Assembly (NCBI GenBank): GCA_016946835.1
Contig: JACVTC010000064.1
Coordinates: 345,001-409,000, forward strand
Origin: Neocallimastix lanati (nom. inval.)
Taxonomy: Eukaryota > Neocallimastigomycota > Neocallimastigomycetes > Neocallimastigales > Neocallimastigaceae
Reading direction: 5' to 3'
Length of the DNA stretch: 64,000 nucleotides
How positions within the stretch are numbered: position 1 is the first letter of the stretch; each line of letters begins with the position of its first letter. This document shows, one piece after another, positions 42,141-56,197 of the stretch. The notes beneath the pieces were generated by a model that ran no database searches, was not told the DNA's origin, and saw only the letters and a program-made list of their open reading frames with translations. The translations under genes and the position numbers were made by a program.

Positions 42141-42600
42141 ATAAAGAAAAAAGAAAAAAAAAAAAAAAAAAGAATATATTTATATATATTAAATTGTTCC
42201 ATAAACTATATTATTTTTTATTAATGCTTTAAAATTTTTTATTTGCATTTCTTGAGAGAATCAACCTTTTTTTTTTATGAAAAATTTTTAAAATAATTTG
42301 AAAGGGAAAATATATTCATTATTCATTATTCATTAACAATTGAAACAATAAGAAAATTTTTATATTTTCGATATGCATTTAAGTTATTCTATTTAAAAAA
42401 TTTTATATAACGAATATATTTATATAAATTAATGAAAAGAAAAATTAAATAAATATAAATTTTATTTAAAAAAACGCTAAATTTTTTTTTAGAGCTTGTT
42501 TAGAGAATATCCCTTTAGAAAAAAAATTGTTTTTTTTCATACATTTTTTTTTTTAAAGTTTTAAGGGAACAATTAATGATTTGAATAATGTAACGATAAT
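41726..42600. other. AT-rich region without gene
   Basis: A-rich and T-rich stretches, including A runs at 42102-42137 and 42150-42171, and TTATTA repeats. No gene is seen. Confidence 0.5.
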
Positions 42601-42608
42601 GCTAAAAC

Positions 42609-42733
42609 TTTATTTATTAATAAAAAAATAATTAAAAATTAATTAAAAAAAAAAGAATATTTAATAACTTTAAATAAATAAAAATATTCTTTTTTTTAAT
42701 TAATTTTTAATTATTTTTTTATTAATAAATAAA
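42609..42733. repeat. Long AT foldback, about 53-bp arms
   Basis: TTTATTTATTAATAAAAAAA and the bases that follow to about 42663 are the near-exact reverse complement of about 42681-42733. The loop is roughly 17 bases. Only A/T runs differ in length. Confidence 0.8.
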
Positions 42734-42739
42734 ATTACT

Positions 42740-43645
42740 TAATTTATTTAAATTAAATTAAAAATTTTGGAAATTTTTAATATGAAGTTCCGAGTAAACT
42801 TTATTTAATAGTAAATTTATTCATTATAGTTTATTATTATTTGACAATAGAAATTGAAAGGTTTTATAATAACTTATTTATATAGATACAATTTACTTTA
42901 TAAATATTAATTTTTTTTATATTAACCAATAATATTGATCAAATAATATATATAGTGAAAAAATAATAATATATGGAAAGAGATATTTATAATAGTTGTA
43001 ATAGATATATATAATACATATATACATAATAAATATTATAAATGTAATAGTATTTATAATATATGAAGATGATATTTATTAAAATGTAATAATAATAAAA
43101 TATAAAATAAAATATGGAAAATAATATAATAGTATTTATTCTTATAAATATATTTATATTGAGATATTATATTTAATAATAAATTTAATATTATAATATG
43201 AATATATATTCATATTAAATTGAAATAATGAATTTTTTTTTAAAAAAAAAAAAGGTTTTATTTTATTTATTTTATTTTATTTTTTTTTTTAGACTGGGAT
43301 AATAAATATTATATTAAGTTGAATATATATTAAATAATATTTTAATAGTTAATTTTTTTTTCTTTTCAACCTTCATCAATAAATTGAACTTTAAATATTA
43401 TGATTTTATATTATTTCAAATTAATTAATAACTATAATAATATTAAAATAAAAATTTTATTTTTATTTTATTTTTTTTTAATTTTTTTTTAAAAAAAAAA
43501 GATATATAAATAATAAAAAGAAGATGGTAATTTAAATTTTTTCTTTTTTTTTTTTATAAAAAAAAAAATTAAAAAAATAAAATAAAATAAAAATAAAAAT
43601 AAAATTATAATAATTTAATAAATAATATTTTATTTTTAAAATAAA

Positions 43646-43676
<31 letters not shown>

Positions 43677-44606
43677 GAAAAAGAAAAAAAAAGTTTTTAT
43701 ATATATTGAAATAAAAATTATTTTTTTTTCTTTTATTTTTTTACTTTTTTTTTTTTTTTTGAAATTAAAAAAAGTTTTTTTATTTTAAAGATTAATTTAT
43801 TAAATTAAAGTATAAACATTGAAAGAAAGAAAAACAAATTATACCAAAAATTAAAAGTATAAGAAATAGAATAAATTAAAAGATAAAAATATTTGTTAAA
43901 GTTAATATCTTAATTTGAATCTTGGAAATAAAAAAAAAAAAATACAAAAACTTAAAATTTATCTAAACTTATTTTATTGGGAAAAGATAATATTTATATA
44001 AAATAATTATAAAATTTATTTATATAATATTCTATATAATAGTAGTTTACTATTTTGAAAAATTAATGCAATTGTTTTTTTTAATAAATAGTAAATTAAT
44101 AAGTTAATATTTTTAAGAGTTAATATTTTAATCTTAAATAATATTGAATAAATTGTAAATATAATACAAATATATATATATATATTTATTTTTATATAAT
44201 AATTATAAATATATATACATTATTAATTTTAAGTTTTTATAGAAAAGTATAAAAATTAAATTAACAATTAAAAGGTTTTAATTGCATATTAAAAAGAATA
44301 TTAATATATATTAATATTATGTAAATATATAATAAAAAAATATTTAAAGTTAAAAAAATTAAAAATATTAAAAAGAAAAGAATATTAACATAAGAATTAT
44401 TTAATATTAAATTCTTTTCATAAATTCAAATTTATAAAACAAGTAAAATTAAACATAATTTATTTTAACTTTTTCTTAATATATATTAAAAAATCATAAG
44501 TTAATTTTTCAAAGTATTATATTATTGTATAAAATATTTATATTTAAAAAAAAAAAAAAAAACTTTTTAAATTTTTCAATAATAGAAATATTAAATAATA
44601 TAAAAG
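42740..44606. other. AT-rich region upstream of the 7TM-RGS gene
   Basis: No gene is seen. Homopolymer runs (43645-43676, 43749-43760, 44548-44562) and AT sequence. The last few hundred bases presumably contain the receptor gene promoter. Confidence 0.5.
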
Positions 44607-47600
44607 ATGAATAATGAAAGTATGTCATATAATATGACACAAATAAATAATATATCAGAATCTGATACAAATAAAAATATTAATGGTAAATTACATATTC
44701 AAGGAACAGAAGGAATAATTTATCTGTTCCTTAATATTTTTTGTATATTCTACTATTTTATACCCTTAATATGGTAAAAATAGAAAAAAAAAATAATTTT
44801 TTTATATGTATATAATTTTATATAATTATAAGAATATATATTTATTTTATTTTATTATTTTTTTTAAAAATATATAAATAATTATTTATTAGGATTTCCC
44901 ATTATAAACATTGGTATATTATAAAACAAAGAAATTTCATTCTTACATTTGTTGGTGGAATAGCAAATTTTTTAAGTACTTTTTCGAATTTGGTAATGAA
45001 TCAATTAATATATATATATATTTAAATATATAAATAAAATTTTTTTTCGATATTATATGAATATATTTTTGACTAATATTAATTTATTAATATTTTATAA
45101 TATTTATTTATATATTAGGTAACACAAATTCTTTCGATTCCATGCGCAGGTATATTTTAAATTTATTATTTTTGTTTATTATAAAAATTTTTAATAACTT
45201 TTTTTTTTTATTTCAAAATATATTAATATTCTATTTAAATGTAAATACACTAGTATCCTATTATTGTGCTACTGTTGCAACTGCTATTATGCATTTATGG
45301 TAAAAATATAATCCAAATTTAAAAATTATTTATCATACTATTAAAAAAAAAATGATATTAAAAATAAAAAAATTTTTTTTTCAAAGTTTAATAAATCGTG
45401 CCATTAGATTATACTTTTTATATAAATTGAATATTTTTAAAGGTAATTTTATTATTATTAAATTATTTTAAAACAAAAAAATTTTTTATTTAAATATTAA
45501 AATTATATATATATTAATGTAAATATATTTGATTGTAATAGTGACTGAATTAAGTCAAAAAAAATTTATTCAGAAATCACAAAGAAACACAATTATTGAA
45601 CCAAATATTTATTATAAATCAATTTATAAAATGGTTAATAAGGTATTGTATCCCACTTTAAAAAAAATTAATATATATATATATAATTAAGATAAGCTTA
45701 TTAAATTCATTTATTTATTTTATTATTTCCTTTTATATATATATATATTTAGAAAATTGCTTATATTATTACAATAATTTTAATGGTAAATTTTTTTGAT
45801 AATATAATTATTAAAAAAAAAAGGAAAGAATAATTATTAAAAATTGTAAAGCATATTAAAATTTTCCTTATTTTTTATTAGCTTCTATCTATATTAGTAT
45901 CAATAGCCTTTCATTATGTGACTCAACAAAAGAGTAATAGAAATTTGGATGGTAGAACAGTTTGTGGAATGTAATAATAATTATATATTCTTTAGTTTAT
46001 ATTAAAATAATTTATTTATAATTAGTCAAAATAAAATTAAATTCTTCTAAAATAATAAAATTAAATATATTTTATTTTATTTTTTTTATTATTATTATTT
46101 TATTATTATTAAATAAAAATATAGGAAATTCATTGATATTAATAAGAAAATTAGCAATGGTTATCAAAATACACAAAACAGTCAAAGAAATTTTTATCGA
46201 CAGGAAAAAAGGGAAGAAAGTGTTTATAAAATACTTATGGGTTCTCCAGATTCAATGTTTATGTTACCAATGTATATTGGTATTGTTTTCACAATTTTAT
46301 GTATAATTATTGTGATTATTTTTACCTTCACAGATATTAAAGATGATCAAAGATTCGGTATTAAGGTATAATATATAATAATATAATGAATTATATAAAT
46401 TAAATTTTTATTATAATTTAATTCCATATGAAATAGTATATATCAAAACCTATTACAATTATTAAATATTACAATTCTACACTAAATAATAACCAATATA
46501 TATGTATTTATTTTTATTTTATTTTTATTTTTTATTTTTTTTTTATTCAATTTTATTAAAAAAAAAAAATAATAAAAAAATAATAGTTTGATTGTTTTAG
46601 CAATGCAATTGTAAATGCAATTGGTAAGGAAATAATTTTTTTTTTTTTTGTATTTATTATAATTAATCATTTAATATATCGATTATTATATATATAAATT
46701 ATAATTTAACAATTATTAAAATATAATTATATACTTTTATTAATTGTTTTGAATAGGTCAATCAATCTATGCTATCTTTATGATTTCTAAGAATAAAGGA
46801 TATTTCATTAATAATGATAACCTCTTTACAAAGTTATTTACTAATACTAAAGAAGGAATTTTACTGTTTGTTATTAATGGATTTTATTTGCATTTTACAT
46901 CTGTAATTATTCCTTTATATAAATGTATTAAAGCAGAACATTTAGATAAACAATATGAAAATGAGGTAATTTTTTTATTAAATAATCATATAAAAATAGT
47001 TTAAATTCATTCATTATAATTAATTTTTAATTCTAATATTAATAATGATAAAATAAATATATAGCCAACGAATACTATGCAATATTTCTATAAAAGTAAA
47101 TATAAATTATATATATATATATTATTTAATGAACACTAAATAAAATACTATATTTATAAATATTTATATATTATACATTTATTTATTTATTTATTCTACA
47201 TTTATATCTATATATATTTATTTATTTATTTATTCTGCATTTATATCTATATATATTATATATTTTTTTTTATTTACAATTATAACTATATATATTTATA
47301 TTTTTTTTTTTTAAATAAAAAAAAAGTTTTAAATTCACCAAATTTAGTTGAAGAATTAAAGGCAATTGCTATTCAAGAATTTGTAGTTGAAAATGTTTTA
47401 TTCTGGGAAAACTACTGTATATTACAAAAAATAGTAACAAGGGTTAAACATAAGCAAAATATTGGTGATAATGATAGTAGTAGTTACAGTCACCACGGAA
47501 AATTTTCATTACAAGATATTTATAGTCAAAATTCTGGAAATTCACATGATGAGTCGTCCTATGATCCTAATTATCCTTTATTACCCCAATTAGTTCCTTA

Positions 47601-47792
47601 CTTTAATGCATTCTATCATACGTACGTAATAAGATAAATACATAAATAAAATAATTAAATATTATATATATATATATATAATATTATTATTTTATATATT
47701 AATATTGTATATTAACATCATATATTTTATTATATTTTATTTCTATCATTATTATAATTATATTTTTTTATTTACAAATAAAAATAAAACAA

Positions 47793-47828
<36 letters not shown>

Positions 47829-48153
47829 GTTTTATCGATATTGATGGTCCTGCAGCTGTAAATATATCTGGTTCTACAATTAGAAGAATATATCATGATT
47901 TTTATACCTATCCAACTGTTGGAATTTTTGATGAAGTAAGTTATTTAGAATCATTTATAAATAATATATATTATTGATTGATTGATTTAAGTTAATCTAA
48001 TATGTATAAAATTATCTAATTAATAAAAAAAAATTATATTTTATTTTATATTAGGCTAAGGATGAAGTAGTTGAAACCATGTATCTCTCTCTTTTCCCTA
48101 TTTTACTTCAACAAAATAGAAAGCAACTTGGTGAAATTTATTCACAACATTAA
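44607..48153 (+). CDS. Seven-transmembrane receptor with C-terminal RGS domain
   Basis: About 16 exons give roughly 568 residues: 44607-44773, 44893-44992, 45119-45149, 45254-45299, 45387-45442, 45542-45642, 45753-45785, 45882-45970, 46125-46365, 46437-46503, 46587-46623, 46757-46965, 47065-47095, 47327-47621, 47830-47935 and 48055-48153. Seven hydrophobic segments are readable, for example IIYLFLNIFCIFYYFIPLIW, FILTFVGGIANFLSTF, KIAYIITIILM plus LLSILVSIAF, MYIGIVFTILCIIIVIIF, CFSNAIVNAIG and LLFVINGFYLHFTSVIIPLY. The tail is an RGS domain: IQEFVVENVLFWENY, a variable Ser-rich insert, YFNAFYHTFIDIDGPAAVNI, then FDEAKDEVVETMYLSLFPIL. RGS domains speed GTP hydrolysis by G-alpha, and fungal GprK-type proteins have the same 7TM-RGS plan. 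The splice between exons 10 and 11 (46503/46587) is one base out of frame with GT-AG rules, so a sequence error or a real frameshift there is possible. Confidence 0.87.
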
Positions 48154-48322
48154 ATTAATTTTTTTTTTTTAAAAATTATTTATATACCTATTATAAATTA
48201 TAATTTATATTAGATAGTTAACAGAAAATTAAAATAGTTATTATCGGATTAAATTTATTTTTTTTTTAGGTCTAATATAATAAAATAGTGAATATAGGGT
48301 GATACAATTAATAAATAAATAA

Positions 48323-48365
<43 letters not shown>

Positions 48366-48561
48366 AATAAATAAATAAATAAATAAATATTATATAATAA
48401 GCTCAATATATATATCAAAAATTTTTTATTAAAATGAATTTTTTTTTTTATTTTTTTTTTTATTATTTTGATGGAATATCTTTTTATTCAAAATTTGTTA
48501 TAACTATTTTATAAAAAAAAAATTCCATATTTATGTTTAAAATAATTTAATTCTCATAGTG

Positions 48562-48593
<32 letters not shown>

Positions 48594-48689
48594 GTTTTTA
48601 AGATAAAGAATTAAAGAATTAGTTTGTGGATAGAATTGATAAAAATTAGTTATATTTATATATACGATTATACGTTTATTATGACAAGA
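48154..48689. other. AT-rich spacer between receptor gene and LINE
   Basis: 3' flank of the receptor gene with an A run at about 48328-48363, AAAT repeats, and T runs at about 48461-48470 and 48561-48588. No gene is seen. Confidence 0.5.
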
Positions 48690-51312
48690 GAATTACTACA
48701 CAAATAGTTATAATGGATAATGGTTTTTTAACCAATGAACTTATAGAAATTGAACCACCAGGTAATATTTCTCTTAGTTCAAAGGAAAATTTAGTGATAA
48801 TCATATCTACTTTACAATTAACATCTTTGTTATATTCTCCAGTAAAGGACAAAAATAGTAAATTAGCTACTTCTACTAAAGAACAGTTAGAAGTATGGCA
48901 CAATCACTATAAAAAACTTGTATCAAGCCATTCTGATATCAATAGTGCATTAATCGAATGGTCTAATAAATTTTCCAATGGTACAATTAGGTATACGAGA
49001 CACGATGAATGGGATATAAATCAAGACATCAGTATAGAAGAAATTAAAGAAGCAATTTTAGCTACTCCAAATTATAAAGCTTCAGGCCCGGATGGAATTC
49101 TATTGAATTTTATAAAGCTTTAATTCCTCTGGATGACGAAAATTCAGTAAATAATTTCTGCTTCTGGTTTAAATTGTTTACAGAAGATAAACTCAAGAAT
49201 TTGGAATGGAGAATTTCCTAGTACATGGAATGAAGCAAATATTATATCTATTCCTAAAGAAGGAGATGATCTATCTGATTGTGACAATTATCGAGGTATC
49301 TCTCTGATTAGCAATGGTATAAAACTCATTTCGAAAATAGTCTCCAAAAGAATTTCAGAATATGGACTTAAAAATAATTTTATTAGGCCAGAGCAATTTG
49401 GATTTCGTACTAAAGAAGAATGTGTTAGTTTATTTATTTCAATTCGAGAAATTTGTCAAAGGCGTAAAAATGATAATATAGAAACTTACCTTGCTTTTCT
49501 AGATTTAAAAAAGGCATATGATTCTGTTCCAATAGGTAATATTTTATATAAATTAGATGCTTTAGGTATTAGAGGTAAATGTTATCAATTTATAAAAAAA
49601 ATCTATATTTGACTTCCAAAGCCATTATTAAAATTGATGATCAATATTCGGAATCTTTTAATATTAAGAAAGGAGTTAGACAAGGTTGTCCACTATCACC
49701 AATTCTTTTCAATCTATTTATTAATGACATTTTTAATGATTATTCAGAACTTGGAATTCCTTTAGGCAAATCCAGATGTTGTGGTGGACTCTTTGCAGAT
49801 GATATTGTTCTATGCGCACTGTCAAAAACTAAGTTAAAAAAAATGCTTAAGAAGGTAAATGAATGGGCTAAATTTAATATGATGAATTTTGGAATTAACA
49901 AGTGTGCAACGATGGTGATTCGACCAGACACACCTCTTTTTCAAAATAAAAGAGATCCTACTTTTTATTTTGCTGGTCAACCAATCCCAATAACTAAATG
50001 TTATACCTATTTAGGTGTACCATTTAATAAAAGCTTATCGTTGAACCCTATTATTAAATTACTTAACTCTAAAGTTACTAAAGCTCTCTTTTCTGTTAGT
50101 AAATTTCTTTCAAATTCCAAAATTCCTATTCCATTTAAGAAGATTATAATTAACTCTTATGTACTTAGTAAAGTCTCTTACTTTGCACCTTTACTTGGTT
50201 CATATAAAGCAAGAACAAATAATACTCAGAAATTAATTAATAAAGGATTAAGATGGGTTGCAGGTTTACAAAAAGCCAAATCTTTTATTAATGTATATTC
50301 TATTTCAAAAGATTTAAATATTCCTCCATTGTCAGCTAAGTGTGCTTTGTCTCAAGTCAAATGTTTTAATAAATGGAAAGATTCAAATTGTATTATTTTC
50401 TATTTAGTTAATAATATTCCAAAATCTAGAAAATATACATGGACGAAAAAAAGTAGAACTCTTAAACGTAAACTAGAGAAAAGAGATAATAACGATAATA
50501 AAATCAAGGATTTTTATTGGAAAAGAGATATGAAAATCAATTCTATTAAAGCTGAGTTTTATGACAAAACCAAATTTGAAGAAACATTAAAATTTATTAA
50601 ACTTTGTTATGAATATCCTGATCTTTCATATGGTTTCTATTGGCTATTGAGAGTACGAAGCGGATATAGATTAGATGCTAGAATTGCTAAAGCTGTAAAA
50701 ATAATAGATCAAATGTGTCCTAATTTTTGTCCCTGTTGTAAAAGTAATAAACAATGGATAAGTTATTGGTTAATTGATTGTCCATTTTTCAATCATATTC
50801 GTAGTAAAGTTAATGATAAAATTTTATTTTTATATCATGCTTTTTACCGTGGCAACCTAACAAATGATATTGTTAATAGTAATAATGATTACAGCAACAG
50901 TAATAATAGTAATAGTAATAATAGTTTTAGTAATATTAGTAATAGTATTATTAGTAATGTTAGTAATAGTATTGAAAATAATGTGTATGTTGATTCTAGT
51001 GTGTGTGAAAAAGTGTTTAATTTCCTTCTTGGAGGTCGAAGCATTAATAACAGTACAAGGGAATGGAAGGATCATAATTTTGTATCTCAAAACTATGATT
51101 AACATTGCGAAGTAAATATTAATTATTATACTACAGTATAATAATGCCCTTGTGAAGTCTTACAAATATTAATTAAATGAAACTAGAATATATTATACCA
51201 TTATTTTATTTTATTTTGTGTTTTATTTTTTGTTTATTTTTAATCTTTTTTTCTTTTATTACATGTATTTTATCATATATTTAATTAATAAAAATGAAAC
51301 AAGTTTGCTGCC

Positions 51313-51353
<41 letters not shown>

Positions 51354-51396
51354 ACTATTATTATTATTATATATTAAATAAAGTTATTCTCGAAAT

Positions 51397-51439
<43 letters not shown>

Positions 51440-51440
51440 A
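48690..51440 (+). mobile_element. 5'-truncated LINE (non-LTR retrotransposon) with A-rich 3' tail
   Basis: The insert carries a reverse transcriptase reading frame without the upstream endonuclease part and ends in long A runs (51317-51350 and 51398-51436). That is the usual form of a 5'-truncated LINE inserted by target-primed reverse transcription. No clear target-site duplication was identified in the low-complexity flanks. Fragments of the same family occur at 4.7-5.9, 21.2-22.2, 51.5-52.9 and 61.1-61.7 kb. Confidence 0.85.
48713..51102 (+). pseudogene. LINE reverse transcriptase, frameshifted
   Basis: The frame from 48713 runs to about 49090 (IEEIKEAILATPNYKASGPD), slips near 49098, returns to frame by about 49190 (IWNGEFPSTWNEANIISIPK, YRGISLIS, then FLDLKKAYDSVP with the first catalytic Asp). 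It slips again near 49595 in an A run and continues as a 507-codon frame. That frame holds GVRQGCPLSPILFNLFINDI, the catalytic FADD box (49792-49803), the thumb, a Trp/Lys-rich segment (TWTKKSRTLKRK) and a Cys cluster CPNFCPCC (about 50719-50742) with CPFF..H downstream. A Ser/Asn repeat follows (about 50870-50980). The C-terminus (VFNFLLGGRSINN) matches the start of the tail domain in other copies, then differs. Three frame breaks make it inactive as it stands. Confidence 0.88.
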
Positions 51441-51469
51441 ATTAACTCTTAATGTAAAATTCAACTAAA

Positions 51470-52870
51470 AAACAGATATAATTCCAAGTCAAAGTTAAAA
51501 GTCTAATAAATTCAAAGCACGTTGCTCTGAAGTTATTCTTCATCCAAATGTCAAATGACTTTTTTAACGTGTCATCTCAACGCTAATTATTCGTTTTTCA
51601 ATCTTTGTGTAAGTTAGAATACTAATAGCTGGAACTCGGAAAAAAGGGATAGTGTTGTTTACATGAACTCAATATTTAAATTAATATGTGTCTGCCTCCA
51701 AGATATCAGTAAAAGTAAATTTATTTTCAAGGAAAACTCTTTATCATCTGTACTTGTTACAATTTGTTTTTTTTTTTTATTATTATTTTTTTTTAAGGGC
51801 TTACAATAAGCTCCCTGGAATAAGAGCTCAAAATAGATGATTTAATGTTCGTTTAAAAGCCTTTTCTGAATTTGATCAATGGTTGAGAAGTTATACTAAT
51901 AACAACTCTCCTGCGGTTCTTATTGGGGACTTAAGAAATATATTTCATAATATTTTCCTCACTGGACTGTTGCTAAGCTATTTGGTAATAATTTATTACT
52001 TATGTCAAAGGTTCTAAGTCCTCATGTATTGATCACATAATCTATAATAAAGCTATAATTCCTCATGTTCACTTATCATCTTTCTTGTTCTACTTTTACT
52101 AGCATATCTATTCATAAACCTATTATACTGTCTTGTAATAAGGACAATATAATAGGTTTTATTGATACTTTTTATAGTATTGGCAAAAAAAAAAAAAAAA
52201 AAAAAAAAAATCAAAGCTTTTATACCAGCGGAACTTAAAGGACCTGGGTTTCACTGCCCATATTATGTTAAGAAACTTTCTAATGATAAGCATTTAGCTT
52301 ACAAAAATAGTAAACCTTTTTCTGATAACCCTAATATTGATGCTGATTTGAATTTATTCAGTATCATAAATTAAGAAAGACTATTAAGAAAATTAAAAGT
52401 ACTATTCGTTCAAACCCGTTATAAAGCAAATATTATTGAAGTTTGTAATTTTTTTTTATTTCTAACTCAACTTATAATTTATCATGCGATATCCAAATTT
52501 TTCCTATTGTTGGATTTCGTGTTTCACTTCAAATCAAATGCTTTATTAAATGGAGAAATTATAAAAGTATTATAAAAGGATCTAATTGAAAATATCTCTA
52601 AGATGTCACATTTTTCTTGGACAAAAAAGTCGATTTCTCTCTATAGAAAAAAAAAAAAAATTAGAGATGAAAATATTAAGAAATACAAAGATGTAATTGA
52701 ATTCTATTGGTCAAATAATGATAAACGTCAAGGAATTAAAGGTGCAAATTATGGTAAATACGAATACATTGAAACAAAAAAATTATTCAAGCTCAGCTTT
52801 GAATATTCTCATAATTTAATTTAGGTTTTAACTAGATTTTAAGATTAAGATCAAAAAAAAAAAAAAAATT
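51470..52870 (+). mobile_element. Second, heavily decayed LINE copy (endonuclease and C-terminal pieces)
   Basis: 51850-52060 reads LKAFSEFDQWLRSYTNNNSP, AVLIGDLRN (the GDFN-type endonuclease motif) and then SSCIDHIIYNKA, typical of the APE-type endonuclease of LINEs. 52200-52370 gives IPAELKGPGFHCPYYVKKLS, and 52500-52850 matches the RT C-terminal region of the first copy (SLQIKCFIKW, FSWTKKSISLYRKK, DVIEFYWSN, LFKLSFEYSH). The central RT is missing, with stops and frameshifts throughout. Confidence 0.7.
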
Positions 52871-53029
52871 GTTTCTATCAATCCGGTCAAACACTCTTAT
52901 AAAATCTAGAATATTAAATAATTAACTTATAATTAATTAATAATGATCACATTCAATATATTAATGATTTAAATTAATCTGAAAAAAAAGAATGGAAGAA
53001 ATGAAGCTGGAAGAGCATGGTATGATATC

Positions 53030-54300
<1,271 letters not shown>

Positions 54301-56197
54301 AAACATTTTCATTAATTTATTTATACATAAGATAATATGCCACATTACAAAAATAAAAACATGGACGCCACAATTTATATAAAGCCACATTGCAAAATAA
54401 AATTATTAGGAAATGCAACACTTTTCCATTTAATTGTATGTTAAAAACAGAGAGAGATTGATCGTGGTACCAAGTACTTACTATCAATTAGCATATCCTG
54501 TTTTATTTTTTATAAGTGTATGATATATTTACAATTTTTTTATTAATTTATTATTTATTTATTAATACCATATTCATTTATAATTACTTTTTTTTTTAGT
54601 TTTTATAATATATTTTTATAAAAAAAAAAAAAAAAAAAAAAAAAGGAATATAAAAAAATAATTTTTTGTAAAAATTTAAAATTTTTAAATTTCAATAAAT
54701 AGAAATTTTTTACCTTTTATGGTAGTTTTCAAAAAAATTTTTTTTTGATATTAAATAAAATTTAATTTAAATTTAATATAAAGATAATATAATAGAAACA
54801 TTAACAGCTTATATATATTTTAATCTACGTAATATAAATTTTAATTATTAATATTTAATTTTAATTTTAACTATAAATTACATATAAATATATGAATTCA
54901 AAAAAAAAATGGAAACGACTATTCTTGAACCATTAATTGTACGACATTAACCGAAATAGGTAATATTATTTAATTCGATGTCATTTTATTATTTATTAAG
55001 ATTTTCATTTTCTTTTTTCTTTTTTTTTTTTTTTAATTTATTATTTTTAAAGAAATTTTATTTGAAAATGGAAATGAATTTAAAAAAAAAATTATTTTTT
55101 AATTTATACAATATATTATAAATATAGTATTAATTTATAATATATTGATGTTTAATGTAATACAATATATAATATTATAAAATATTTATATTAAATGAAT
55201 ATGTTTAATTTCGAATTAGTTTAATAAATAAATATTAAATATTAAATATTAAATATTAATTGTTAAATGTTAAATGTTCAATGTTCAATGTTTAATATTA
55301 AATATTAAATATTAAATATTAAATAAAAAATTGTGAATATTTAATAAAATATATAATTAAATAATAAATAAATAATAAATAATAAGACAATAATAAATAA
55401 TAAATAATGAATAATAAATAATAAATAATAAATAATAAATAATAAATAATAAATAATAAATAATATAAATAATAATAAATAATATAAATAAATAATAAAT
55501 AATGAATAAATATTAAATAAATGAAATAATAAATAATAAATAATAAATAATAAATAATTAATAAATATTAAATAAATGAAATAATAAATAATAAATTTAT
55601 TATAATTAAAGCAATATTTATCAATTAAACATTAAAATCAATAAATAATCATGTTATTATTAAATAATTAATAATAAATAGACTTTATATTAAAGGGAAT
55701 AAAAAAAAAGGAAAACGAAGTAAAAAAAATTTTTTTTTTCTTTTAAAAAAAAACATAAAAATAATAATATAAAAAATAATAAAAAGAGTTATAAAAAAAT
55801 AAAATCCTAGAAGAGGAATTTATTTATTTTTTTTTTTAAAAAAAAGGAATACATATTAAATTTTAATTTTAATTATAATAGTATTCTTTTTATTTATAAT
55901 TAAGATAAAAATTTAAAAACAAATAGAATAATTATAAATAAAAAGAAAAATAATTAAAATTAAAATATCATCAACTTTAGTTTTAATCAAAGAACAAATA
56001 GATTTATTAGTTTCTAATATTTAAAAAATATTTGTATATATTTATTTTTTATAAAAAAAAAATAATAATAATATAAAGCGTAAAACAAAAATTTAATTTT
56101 TTTTTTTCGAACTTAATAAAAAAAATAAAACTTAAATCAACGTTCGTTGTTATTTATAATTTTTTATTGAGAAGTATAACACAATATAATTATAAAA
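54301..56197. other. AT-rich region upstream of the Nab2-like gene
   Basis: A short less-AT stretch at 54350-54500 (CATGGACGCCACAATTTATA, GAGAGAGATTGATCG) may be the LTR or tail of the adjacent copia remnant. The rest is AT-rich, with an A run at 54619-54644 and an AAATAAT repeat block at about 55230-55600. No gene is seen. Confidence 0.5.
55230..55600. repeat. AAATATT and AAATAAT repeat block
   Basis: Heptamer AAATATT repeats (55230-55325) with the variants TTAAATGTTCAATGTT pass into AAATAAT repeats (55350-55595), the same motif as the blocks at 28.3 and 38.1 kb. Confidence 0.85.

Noticed and set aside
50857-51115. Small frames on both strands over the Asn/Ser repeat
   Set aside because: They are shadows of the LINE reading frame.
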